Origin: Dipteris shenzhenensis
Lineage: Eukaryota > Polypodiophyta > Polypodiopsida > Gleicheniales
DNA: 64,000 nucleotides
Strand: one strand, 5' to 3'
Assembly: GCA_047967505.1 (NCBI GenBank)
Contig: CM106538.1
The position numbers and the translations under genes are program-made. Shown piece after piece: positions 1-10,264 of this stretch (its first letter is position 1; each line of letters begins with the position of its first letter). The notes below the pieces were generated by a model that saw only the letters and a list, made by a program, of their open reading frames with translations, was not told the origin of the DNA and ran no database searches.

Positions 1-267
1 AAGCCAACAAGACGAGGACGAGGACGATTCGAATGAGTAGTAGTAGTAGTAGCAGTTTGCATATACTTCGCCATGTATGTCATTTTGTATATCCGCTCAT
101 TTGAGCGATTTTCTATCACCCTTTTCAAAAGGGTAATTTTGTAATAAACAATGTTGTATATGTTTGACATGTATATGCTTTTGTTGCTCGATCATTTTAT
201 TTGAGTGATTTTGTATCACCCTTTTCGCAAGGGAAATTTTGTAATAAAAACTTTTTTTTGTAATTAC

Positions 268-339
268 AAAAAAAAAAGCATTAGTGGGGCAAAACAGGGC
301 TTGCTATGGCCCTATTTAGCCCCACTAATGCTTTTTTTT
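268..339. repeat. Long hairpin inside the CACTA end
   Basis: The arms at about 268-300 and 309-339 are inverted copies. Both contain GCATTAGTGGGGC next to a run of A or T, with three or so mismatches and an 8-nt loop. A transcript would fold into a stem of about 30 bp. Confidence 0.85.
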
Positions 340-354
340 AGTTCTGTTAATCAT

Positions 355-465
355 CGCTATATAGCGACATTTACCAGTGTCGCTAATAGCGACATTTATC
401 AGCGTCGCTATATAGCGACATTTATCAGCGTCGCTATATAGTGACGGTTTATAGCGACGATTCTT
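355..465. repeat. Subterminal repeat array of the CACTA element
   Basis: TATAGCGACA and its complement alternate at roughly 20-30 bp intervals, separated by TTTACCAG or TTTATCAG. The arrangement forms several overlapping palindromes such as GCGTCGCTATATAGCGAC. This is the usual layout of CACTA subterminal binding-site arrays. Confidence 0.8.
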
Positions 466-744
466 TTTCGATGCTTTTAACGACTTTAATAACGATGTTT
501 GTGCCTTAAAAAAATTTAATGTAAAAAGCATCGGTATTTTCGTCGAAAAAGGGCCTATGCCTTGTAGTGTTGGTATTTCCCAATTGCCACTTAAGAGGAA
601 AAACTGAAGGCTATGTTGCATATCTTTGCATATTCTTTTTTTGGTATACTCTTCTTGCACTCACTACCACACCTTTGTCCTTTTCTTATGTTTTCTTGCC
701 ACCAACAATTAGCGTGCAAGGGTGTGAAAATCATTGATATGATG

Positions 745-985
745 TGCGGACGGATTTTTCGCCGGTATTGGTGTTGGTATATTTCAACACCAAAGAGTTT
801 TGGTTTATACTGACAATAACCAATAGTGTCAATATATACCAAGACTAATGAATGTCGGTATATACCGACATGATCAAAAGACGTTTTACCAGTGTCCATA
901 TATACCAAGACTAGTTAGTGTCGGTACATATCGACACTATCAAAAGAAGTTTTACAAATGTTGGTATATACCAACACTCGTAATA
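745..985. repeat. Array of degenerate GGTATATACC palindromes
   Basis: Four or more copies of a palindrome close to GTCGGTATATACCGAC sit about 30-70 bp apart, joined by spacers that include ATCAAAAGAAGTTTTAC. The layout resembles the neighbouring CACTA subterminal array, but the sequence differs and no CACTA end was found beside it. It could be the subterminal region of a different, truncated element. Confidence 0.6.
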
Positions 986-3900
986 AATTTTCATACCAAT
1001 AAAATTACGGAACGGTGTTAGCAATATGACCTGAAATAAATTTTTGCTACAATTTTTATCATTTGAAAGATTACAAATATAAGATTATGTACACCAAGTT
1101 TGAGAGCAAAATACTCATTTATTCATGGTGAATTCAATATATACAAATGTACATAATGCCACTATAAAAGTGAAAGGGGAAAGCCTTGTCAATGGAAAAA
1201 GAATCAGTCAGTAGGATTTACATAAACGGCTTTGAGCCAAGTCCAGTGTGTCGAATAAGTTAATCTCTAACTGTATAGTCAGTTGATCACCTATATCATC
1301 ATCATCTATTGTACATCAACCTAAGACTTGATCCTTTAATTCATCTTATTCAATAAAATCGGGTGACCTTGAAGGGATTTATGAGACAAAAAGGAAGGCA
1401 TGAGGGAAGCATAGCTAAGGGTTGATTGGTGCATTCTATCCCTCTCAATTATTTCATTCTCCCTTGCAATTGGATTGCAAACTCAAGCCTCCACTATTCC
1501 ATTTCCATTAGTATATCTCATAGATTTCCTTGCATGCATGGATCATAGCTCTAGAAAAAAGAATTATACAATTAATGAGTGAATTTTCAATGAAGAAGGT
1601 AAATAAGATGTTATTCTCAATCACAATGACATGAAAAGATGACTAGATAGATATGAAGAGGCCAGGAAAGTGAGAGTAAAACAAGATCTTGATAGGAGCA
1701 TATGACCCAATCTAGAGGATCTTGATCTTTTCCTAAAGGATATGTTCCATGATGAGCCAATGAATGGGTAAAAGAGGCTCTTCCTACAACTAAAGGTAGA
1801 AGGGATGAAAGTAAGTGAATAAGAATGGGAGTCTCATGGGAGTTTGCAAGGAGATGTGATCTACATGTAAGCTTTTTCCTTATAAACATGAATCCTTTGA
1901 ATTTTCTTATGCATTAATATGGCCACTATTACTATAATATGCATTTGCATTGCTTTAATAAAATTTCCTTGTAGTATAACAAGTACAGTGCATTGTGGCC
2001 ATACAAAAGACTTTTTATGTGATGTGCATTGATTTAAAGAGGGCCACATTTGAATGTGGAGTCATGGCTAAATTTATGCAAGTTAGACTGTAGTTGAGTA
2101 AGAACATTAGATGCGTATTTTATTTTCTCACAATTAAATGAGTGTGAGTCCATACGAGATATCTTTATTTATTTTTTAATGTATTTCATTCTTAATGTAA
2201 AATGGTTTAGAGTTGTCTTCAATGGTCCCATGCTATAATGAAGAAAGATAGCAATGGCTTTTTTGCCATAGGTTCATCCAAAATTTGAACAAATGAAAGT
2301 GTTAGTTTTGCACTTCTTATACAGCTAAACAAGTACATATGACTTAAGCTCATGATCTCAATTGGAAGCATTTCATTTTGAATAGATGTGTTCTTTCATC
2401 CACATTATTCTTATTCAAGATGGTGTTATGTGGTCCAAGTTACTTCCCAAAGACTTAATCTTTTGAAGAGAAAGAAGTGCTTTTGCATCATATGTTATCG
2501 AGTATGGGAGTGATCATCATTCATTATCTTTTAAAAATATCATAGCCAGTGCATTTTCTACTGTGTCTACAACATCATCATCACCATTATGGAGGTTTTA
2601 GGTTGTATAAATCCTGATGATATGGGTGATATAAAGATACAACTAGAGATATATTTATTTGTAATGATGGCCCCTCTAATGGACTTAGTTGATGATGCAT
2701 CCCTTGATCTAAATGCTATTTCTTGACTAGTTTATCATGGAGAGGGCTTTTCACCCTTTGCCCTTCCACTTATAGTTGCATGGTTCATTAACATATGAAT
2801 ATATTCTAGCCCCTAACTACATGTGGATGTGCTCGATATGACATGTAGTGCATTATCATTTTGGGAGGTCTTGGAAAATGCTTTCCATAAATTGTTTTGG
2901 ATTTGCTAGTATCAAAATATTATTTGATATACTCATTGGTATAGATGCCAAAATATATGACAATATTAAACATTGGCCATTGTCTAGTATTTTGATGTAA
3001 TATTGTCCCCACTACATGGACATAAACACCAACACGAATAAAATGGCAACATCAAAGAAAAAATCTATCTACACCTTTTGAGGATCTACTTTTCTTTTTG
3101 ATGCTCCATCATTTAGACCCAAAAAATTTTATAAGTATGGGAAACCCATAGCAAGAAATTGATGGAAATGGACCCTCAATGGACCCATGGATAGTATAAG
3201 AATCATGAATGTTTTCATAGAAGACATACTTACTTATATATTAGAGTCAAATATTAACAAAATCTTATATACCTATTTTTATATTTCACATTTTTAATAG
3301 AAACTATTAGTTTCTTTGTAATTTTGGTAGAAAGGTGGTAAATCTTAGTAAAGCTTTGAACGTTTTAGAGTGGTAATAAGTTCCAAATGTTGATGAATGT
3401 TGTTTATAATGGCATACAAACTTTCTACTAGTCTTGTACAAGAGTTTTAATTCTTAATGAACTATCACAAAAAAATCGTCCATTCTAAGGATTACTGATA
3501 ATACTATAGCAAAAGTTTTGTTTCAGTGTCACCTAAAATTATTTGGGTTTAGAGAAGTATAATAGGAAGGATTGAGGGAGGTGCATTTTCCAAGAAATGG
3601 TGACTTGTAATCAATTTTTGGAAATATTGTTGATCTCAACCCTTTCTAGCCCAACCGCCTTATGATGGTGACCTCCCAAGGTTGATGATGATCTCCTTGA
3701 TTTTCTCCTTGGGTCACAAACATGTTTTTACTTTCTATCTCAGTTCCAAGCTGAAGGCGAGATTGGGACCTTGACGACATAGGGAATTTCAATCCATGTA
3801 TTTTAACGAAACAAAACTACTAATTTCAAAAAGAAGATTTACAGATTATGAATGAGATGGTTTGTGTTTTGCCCATGTGAGAAAGTGGTATATGTATTTT

Positions 3901-6600
3901 TTTGAGAATTAAAAACCAATCCTTTTATTGAGTGGTGTTGTGGCATATGGCGGATACTCTTGAGTGAGTGTGATTTTTTGTGGGGGTGAAGGGTGTGCTT
4001 TGAGGCCAACAAGAGGGGAAGCCTCGTGCTATATGCCGACACATTTTGATGGAGAAAGGATGCATTAATGACATGGAGTAAGGAAGGTGCAGGGGAAGTG
4101 GGGGAGGATGCCTCTTCCCCTCATAAATGTGGTAAGATTGTGAGCCATTTTAGTGAGGGGAAGAGGTGGAATCTCCCACTTTTTTGACCTTCAAGTGCTT
4201 GAGGGGTTGTTGCATTGGATTGATGTTGATAAAAAGGATTGTGATGCTGAGCAATGGCTCTGGATATGATAGGTCTATATGGATATTCCATCAACCCAAC
4301 CATTTGACAAGGCAAGGGAGGGGATTCTTCCACATGATAGAGGCAATGATGGCATGAATAGTTTCTCTCAAATGCAATGCTAGCTTGAGTGTGTGCTCTA
4401 AAATGGATGCCTCCTTGGTTAGAGTGCATTCCCATGTCCATGAAACACCTTCTCTTGGAATTGTTCACATGCATAGAACCTTGGAATTCACCATTGTAAC
4501 TATAGGGTTGTAGTGACATCGGGTTTTTGATGATGTGTTAGCATGATAACTCAAGCCCTTGAAATTGAGGAAATCCTCCAGATAATCAGAGTAGGCAACA
4601 ACTGATTGGATCATTCTGGACTATGTAGTGATGCCCCTAAGGAAGAGCATCTTGAGCAATGATTAGCACGTGAGGCCATATTTTCAGCTAATTGCTCTTA
4701 GAGCATGGTCAGATGCATGGCCATTTTGGATGTAGAATGGATGTTTGAAGGCTTTGAGGTGTGGCCATGTGCATTTCATGTGATTTTTTCATTTATCTCC
4801 CAAAATTAGATTCGTTCAAACGTTTGGTTATCAAATGGAGGTGCCAAAAAAACCCGCTCTATTCAACTTCCATACAGGTCTCCATTCTGACCTAAGCCTA
4901 CATTCCAAGAGCATCTGCATTGTTGAGTGCACAGTGTTGAGCAGGTGGCATTGTAGAGCGTGCATACCTCCTATGTTTTGTGCTCTATTGGAACTGTGTC
5001 ATCTCAATCAATGTACTTGCATTTTATCCCTCTACACTTACCTCTGCACTATTGGGTCCCTTGCATGTGGACATCCTCCAAACCTTCATTGCATAATTGG
5101 TTTCACGCTATGTTGCTAGTTACAATGTTGGAACCTCTAAACGTCCATTGTAGGTTTAGAGCCTTTTCAGGCATATGAGTTGGTTCGAAATTCAAGATTG
5201 AAGAAAAGAATCAAATTGCAATTTTAGTTTTGTTCACATTTACACAGTTCTGAAGCAATATTTTACAATATGACGGTAGATGTTGAACTCTACACTTAGA
5301 AAGGTTGATGTGAGTAGTCATCTCACTCTCCAATTCACTCCATTTATCAATTAAACTCATCTCTCTCCTATGTATTTGATTAACCTATGCTCTCCCTATC
5401 CCCGCTATCTACCTCTCCTGGTGCACCCCTTCTCTCTCGCTCCATGCTCCTTCTCTCCCTCTCAACGTTCCCGGATGTAAGCATGATTTAGTAGACCAAA
5501 AAGCAACGTCCATTGACTCTCCTATGAGGGACTAATTAAAGGTGCCCAAAGCATAAGTGGACAAATATATTGTGTTTTTAATCCTTCTTATATTTAAAAA
5601 GCACTAGAAGCACTATTCCTTTTGCCAATGGAATTTCTAAAAGCAATATTAGGGGTGCTTTTTGACTGTTAGCAAAGTAGTAAAATCATACCAACCAATC
5701 ATGCTTTAAGGGACTTATGTCATGGAGGAAGAAAAAGAGGGAACTAAGGATGGCTATTTTGGATGTTTTTCCTTAGAGGAGCCTAGTTTGGACGTTTTGC
5801 CCTTGATGCATGACATAATGATCCAAGGGAAATGGAGGAGAAAGAGGAGGGAAATAGGGTGGGACCATGGGAAATAGCACTCTCTACTCTAGAAGTCAAC
5901 GTGCTAGAGAACCATTGATTTCTCAAGTATTTATCTTCCATGACATAAGGCCCATAACATAAGGCCCTTACAGCCTCTTACCTGAATGCTTTTGCGATGC
6001 CACTCTGACAGCTAAGGCTCGATTCAAACTAAGCCGGTGGAAGGTCTCAAGGTTTTGAAAAAGGACATGACTGCATGTGTGGTGGTTCACACCACTCGAC
6101 GAAAAAGACATAAAATACAATTGAGCATTTAATTTCAATGATAGTTGATTGGCTTGGTGGATGAGGAGATGGGTGTAGACCCCGCTAATCAAATTCATTC
6201 ATGGTTCGACATTTTCAGAAATCCTTTGCTTGGACAACTTTTTTCCCTTTGAGCATTCGGGCCCACGACTTTGATTGGTCAACGTGGAACAAATGCCCCT
6301 TTAACATTCATTTTGGAAGTCTTCCACCGGCCTAAAACTAATCCAGGAATAAGAAGTCATCGTGGGGGGGGCGTAAATTTGCTGAGTGATTAGAAGAACA
6401 ATTTTGTGGGTGTGGATTCGCAGGTAGCTGACATGTCAAATGGAGCTTTCAATTCAACTTTGAAATCTGCAATTTTTTCTTAGCAGGTTAGTGAAGTTTG
6501 AAGCAGGTTGGAAGAGCGGGTGGTCATAAGGGCCTCATCCCTCTCTCCGGCATGCACAGCTTGCATCGATTCTAATCTTGCAAGAGAGCATCGGAAATCA
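986..6600. other. Gene-poor AT-rich stretch, no supported gene
   Basis: Both strands are broken by frequent stops. The longest open frame is 132 codons (4121-4519, minus) and has no motif that I recognise. No LTR, tRNA or transposase signature was seen. A run of eight G at 6364-6371 is the only compositional oddity near the SBP promoter side. Confidence 0.6.
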
Positions 6601-6613
6601 CCACCTCGTTCTC

Positions 6614-6670
6614 ATGGAAGAATTGCTTCTTGCGTTGCATAGGATCATCGATGCACCAAAGAAGTTGTAG
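6614..6670 (+). promoter_or_regulatory. Upstream ORF 1 of the SBP gene (18 codons)
   Basis: An ATG at 6614 opens an 18-codon frame that ends in TAG at 6668-6670, about 100 nt before the likely SBP start. If this stretch is in the 5' leader it would be a translated uORF. The transcript start is not visible in the sequence, so membership of the mRNA is inferred. Confidence 0.4.
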
Positions 6671-6707
6671 CTGCAGGCAGCAGAGCAAAAATTCTCTCAG
6701 AAGCGAG

Positions 6708-6764
6708 ATGCAAGGTGAAGGCCTTCCGACCTCCGCTCATCACCTCGGCGCACCAGCTCCATAG
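6708..6764 (+). promoter_or_regulatory. Upstream ORF 2, ending 4 nt before the SBP ATG
   Basis: An ATG at 6708 opens a second 18-codon frame that ends at TAG 6762-6764. The first in-frame SBP ATG follows at 6769. A uORF stop this close to the main start could allow reinitiation or reduce translation. This is inference from position only. Confidence 0.4.
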
Positions 6765-6768
6765 CTCG

Positions 6769-9195
6769 ATGATCCGTCCTGGCCTCAACATTTCGCAAGA
6801 TCCGACAGTCGATGCTTGGGCGCCTGCACAGTGGGAGAGCTGCACTGGTTCACAGTACGACACCGCCATAGCTAGTGTAAACCATAGCCGAGGTGGAGAA
6901 GGCGGCCTCCTCGTCGATCATCATCATCAACACCAGAAGTGGGAGTACCGCAACAACAGCAGCATGTTCCTCCACACACAGCATCATCAACACCATCATC
7001 TTCCCGCCCCTGCTTTCCCGGCAGCCTCACTTCATGATGAATTCCTAGGTCAAGATCATGACCTTAATCCCAGGCTTCCCAGCAGTGAGGCTGAGCTTCA
7101 GCAGATCAGTTTCATCGGAATCAACAGCGACGGTGCGCCCATTGCTGTGCCCCGTCTTCACGCGCAACAATCAGATACTGAGATCAGTAACGTTTTCGTC
7201 TCCTCAAACGCCAGGAGCAGCTACGGTATGCCCGTGGATGCCGCCACTCCTTCGTCACCTGCTTCGACTGCATTGATCCATGGCCCTTTTGTTCAACACA
7301 CAGACGTTGCAGGGAGCGGCGTTAATTCATATTCTCTCCAGCAACAGCGTCGCCAACTTCTTAGCAATATCCTCAGCATCGTCGATAGCAAGAACCAATT
7401 TGGATACATCGGCAAGCCGCAAGCTGAGACACGCTTACCAAACGATCAAGGGACGGCTCGGATTGGCCTCGACTTGGGAGGTCGTACTTACTTCTCAACG
7501 GAAGACACCTCCGGAGGACGTATTGTGGCGAAACGGACGAAAGCGAGCGCAGGTTCCGGAGGTCAAGTCCCCCTTTGCCAAGCCGAGGGATGCAAAGCGG
7601 ACCTCAGTCATGCTAAGCACTACCATCGGCGTCACAAGGTATGCGAGCTGCACGCCAAGGCATCCAACGTGATGACGGGGGGCCAAAATCAGCGGTTCTG
7701 TCAGCAATGCAGCCGGTAATCTACCTTTACACATCCTGTCGTTCCGACACGAGATCCTGGAGTAGGGTCGCTCCGTGAATCCTTGTTAGGGCGCGAATCC
7801 TGAGCTTAATTCAGTAGCTTGAGCCTCGCAACCCTAGCGACGAGCAACCGAGGGGTCCGAGGGCGGTGCGGCCAGCGATAAGCTCTCAGACCGAGCAGGC
7901 ACATGGACAATATTGTTAATGCTCTTTCGTCCCTTCCTAAAGATCGACAACAGAAACGTACTGCTGACAATATAGCTTTCTTGAACCTCGCCTTGAAATC
8001 TGGTGTCTCGACTACGTTATGCCCGGATTGTCCAAGCTAGGACGCGAGTCGCTGACATCCACTTCAGAACTATTAATTTTGGTCTCGATCAACGCTTAAA
8101 CTCTTAAAAGTGAAATTTACAACACGCCTAGCGTCGTATTTTGCGGCATTTCGCATGACATTAACGCCCCTTCGATATAGTGGAGTAGCTCAGTTCGAAT
8201 GACGAACGCTTTTAACAAAGTCGATACTAATACGATTGACTAAACGAAAGCTGTTCATAACTTGACACAGATTCCATCTCCTGTCCGAATTTGACGATGG
8301 AAAACGAAGTTGCAGAAAGCGTTTGGTAGAACACAACAGACGCAGGAGAAAGCCCGCAGTGTCGGCCAGTGTTGCTTTAGGGGAAAATGCCCCGGTCGAG
8401 ACGTTTTCGTCTCTGAGAACGAAAGAGAGAGACGACAGTCACCCTGCAAGAATCGGGCCTGCAGGTGGAGTTTTTTCTTTGTTCGCGGTTATGAAGTGAA
8501 GGTTAACATAACAGCAAGCATTCGTTCTCTTCGTATCGTCTTTGAAGCTTTTGGTCTCTTCATTTCGTTTAAGTTGTCTAACAAGCTTGAACTCCTGCGT
8601 AGATGCACATGGTCTACTCTCGGCTATTTCTCTGGCTTCTCCCGCAACGCAGACGATTGGCACCAGAACACAATATTCGGTGCTTTCTGAAGAGTCCATC
8701 TGGGCTAGCCAGTACGCGCAGGACCTGAGGCAGAGTAGCACTTATCTTTCTCTTTCTTCTTGCGGTCCATCCTTCGAGCTCAAGGGTGATCAATCGCGAA
8801 GGGCAGCTGAAGACTCTAAATTGTCGTCCAACCTTCAAGCAATGCCTAGTTCGCTAGTGCAGAAGATGATGCCTTTGCAATCGTCTCGGGATATCTCGAC
8901 CGCTTCAGACTGGACAATGAATCGATGTCAATTTCGGCCACAAGTTGACATCAGCATGTACGGGAGCTTTGAGAAGCAAGTTCTTCCTTTGCTCGACATT
9001 CCTACGTCTCTGACAGACATACACTCTGAAGCAAGAAGCCACCGGACTGCTGTGGATTTTTTGCAGCAGCATCAGCCCTTGAATTCACGAAATTATCCTT
9101 ACTCGCATGGAGAAGAAGGTGCAGACGGAAATGACTTGAAGTTGCGTGGCATGAGGGCCTTTGGAGCATCCCTTTACGACGCCGACCGAAGCTGA
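6769..9195 (+). CDS. SBP-box transcription factor (SPL family), three exons
   Basis: Exons are 6769-7715, 8271-8464 and 8603-9195, giving 577 residues. The protein is a nuclear, plant-specific DNA-binding factor of the SBP family, which recognises GTAC-core sites (family knowledge). The SBP domain covers about residues 270-344. The first zinc site is C270, C275, C292 and H295, and the second is C311, C314, H318 and C330. The domain ends in the basic nuclear signal [17 protein letters not shown]. Exon 1 stops inside the codon for Arg after CQQCS, and exon 2 resumes with [14 protein letters not shown], the conserved SBP intron position. The N-terminal part is rich in His, Gln and Ser (HHHQHQ, HHQHHH). 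Exon 3 is Ser-rich with no recognised domain and no ankyrin repeats. The open frame extends upstream of 6769 without an ATG as far as a stop at 6640-6642, so 6769 is the first in-frame ATG; an upstream coding exon cannot be excluded. No miR156 target was found by eye. Confidence 0.95.
7716..8270 (+). other. Intron 1 of the SBP gene
   Basis: The donor GTAATC follows the codon fragment CG, and the acceptor is CACAG at 8266-8270. A consensus branch site, TACTAAT, lies at 8225-8231. Removing the intron joins CQQCS-R to FHLL and rebuilds the second zinc site of the SBP domain exactly. Confidence 0.95.
8465..8602 (+). other. Intron 2 of the SBP gene
   Basis: The donor is CAG|GTGGAG at 8465 and the acceptor is TGCGTAG at 8596-8602. 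A pyrimidine-rich stretch and a TCTAAC branch-like site (8577-8582) precede the acceptor. Splicing is phase 1 and joins exon 2 (…RIGPA) to AHGLLSAIS through a shared Asp codon. Unspliced, the frame would stop at TGA 8497-8499. The alternative donor GCG|GTTATG (8488) with the acceptor at 8651-8652 also keeps frame, but it is the weaker pair. Confidence 0.8.
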
Positions 9196-10216
9196 GAAGC
9201 TTCCCATCTCTATATTTTCTCTCCAGGTATTTTTTCTCTTACACATCATGCAGGGGCACAATAATTATAATGTCTCTTCAGTACGCTGTCGCTAAGATTG
9301 ATCCAAATCTTGTCGAACGCCGAATCTCGTGGAATTCTCCTGGGCTATTGTTTCTTAAACTTCTCCAAAAACATAAATCGAATCCGAGCTAGACAACGTA
9401 ACATAATGTGCCTTTGTTAAGTCTGCTCTCTCACTCTCAAGCTAATGGGTATACTCAGTGCCACTACTTGATAAGTAATAATACAAAGTCAAGGTCATCT
9501 ATCCTCTCCATTTACAACAGATAAGATAACCGGTACATGCAAGGATACTATACGAGCAATTAAAAAGCTTCTTTGATCGCTGTATGAATACAAAAGTAAG
9601 ATTTCTGAAAGACTTAGCAAGTGCTAAGAGCGTCAAGTGCTAAGGTCTCCCCTAGGCCCTTTAACTTTGAGATTTTTCTGGGGATCTTCCAATGCTCTTT
9701 CATTTTCTTTGAAATTAGAAGTTATGTGTGGGAATGCTTGTTTTGGGGACTCATCAATTGGCTAACAAGGATGGCAAAGGGATTCAATGTTAATGAGTGA
9801 TTATCATTTGCACAATCTGAATAATATAGTGCTTAGAAAATCATATTTTGGCATCGTGGAACTAATGAATGATAGCACCAAATTGGAAAAGCAATCCATT
9901 GTTTATATGAAGTGAAAATTGTATGGCCCTTACATGCAAATTTACATGCCAAAGTTGATTTTGCATGTTATTATGAAGCATAAGGTGCAGCTTGAGGAGA
10001 AGGGAATTCAAATGTCTGATGGGAGAAACTAATGGATTGCTCCTTCGCAAAAAACTCAATGGATTGCTTTTCAAGCTAATATTAAGGCATATCCATGAAT
10101 GGTGTAGTGAGAATTATTAGGAAAGTATATGAGACTAGTTGCATTGGCCTATCACATAAACGTATATCAATTTTAGCATACTACACAAGAGGTGATAGAT
10201 AAAACTCTTAAGCAAG

Positions 10217-10219
<3 letters not shown>
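9196..10219 (+). other. 3' flank of the SBP gene, no second gene seen
   Basis: AT-rich sequence follows the stop codon. Possible splice-like signals (CCAG|GTATTT at about 9228 and ATGCAG at about 9252) could mark a 3' UTR intron, but nothing confirms it. No coding potential was recognised up to the GA microsatellite. Confidence 0.4.

Positions 10220-10259
<40 letters not shown>
10220..10259. repeat. (GA)n microsatellite
   Basis: About 20 uninterrupted GA units. Confidence 0.98.

Positions 10260-10264
<5 letters not shown>

Larger units (their letters stand above)
1..569 (-). mobile_element. CACTA (En/Spm-like) DNA transposon, one terminus
   Basis: The element ends at 569. Read on the minus strand it starts with CACTACAAG (569-561), the terminal motif of plant CACTA transposons, and then enters a subterminal region of short direct and inverted repeats (355-465) built on the 8-mer TAGCGACA and its complement TGTCGCTA. 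Repeats of this kind are bound by the element's own TNPA-type protein in En/Spm (family knowledge). A 3-bp target duplication would be TTG at 570-572, but the other end lies outside the window. A near-perfect hairpin (268-339) and a duplicated ~55-bp segment (about 97-150 and 190-247) lie further in. No transposase is seen, so this is either a non-autonomous copy or the non-coding flank of a larger one. Confidence 0.8.

Noticed and set aside
1-36. Acidic C-terminus SQQDEDEDDSNE followed by a stop, possibly a transposase tail
   Set aside because: The twelve codons at the window edge cannot be linked to any frame, and the reading may be a chance product of the GAC/GAG repeat.
4121-4519. 132-codon minus-strand ORF with a CHHC-like stretch
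   Set aside because: The Cys/His spacing fits no zinc-binding family that I know, there is no promoter or splice context, and the composition is like the surrounding DNA. A chance frame is more likely.
8690-8770. Possible miR156 target in SBP exon 3
   Set aside because: The pyrimidine-rich segments (for example near 8741-8765) align poorly with the miR156 complement, with far too many mismatches for cleavage.
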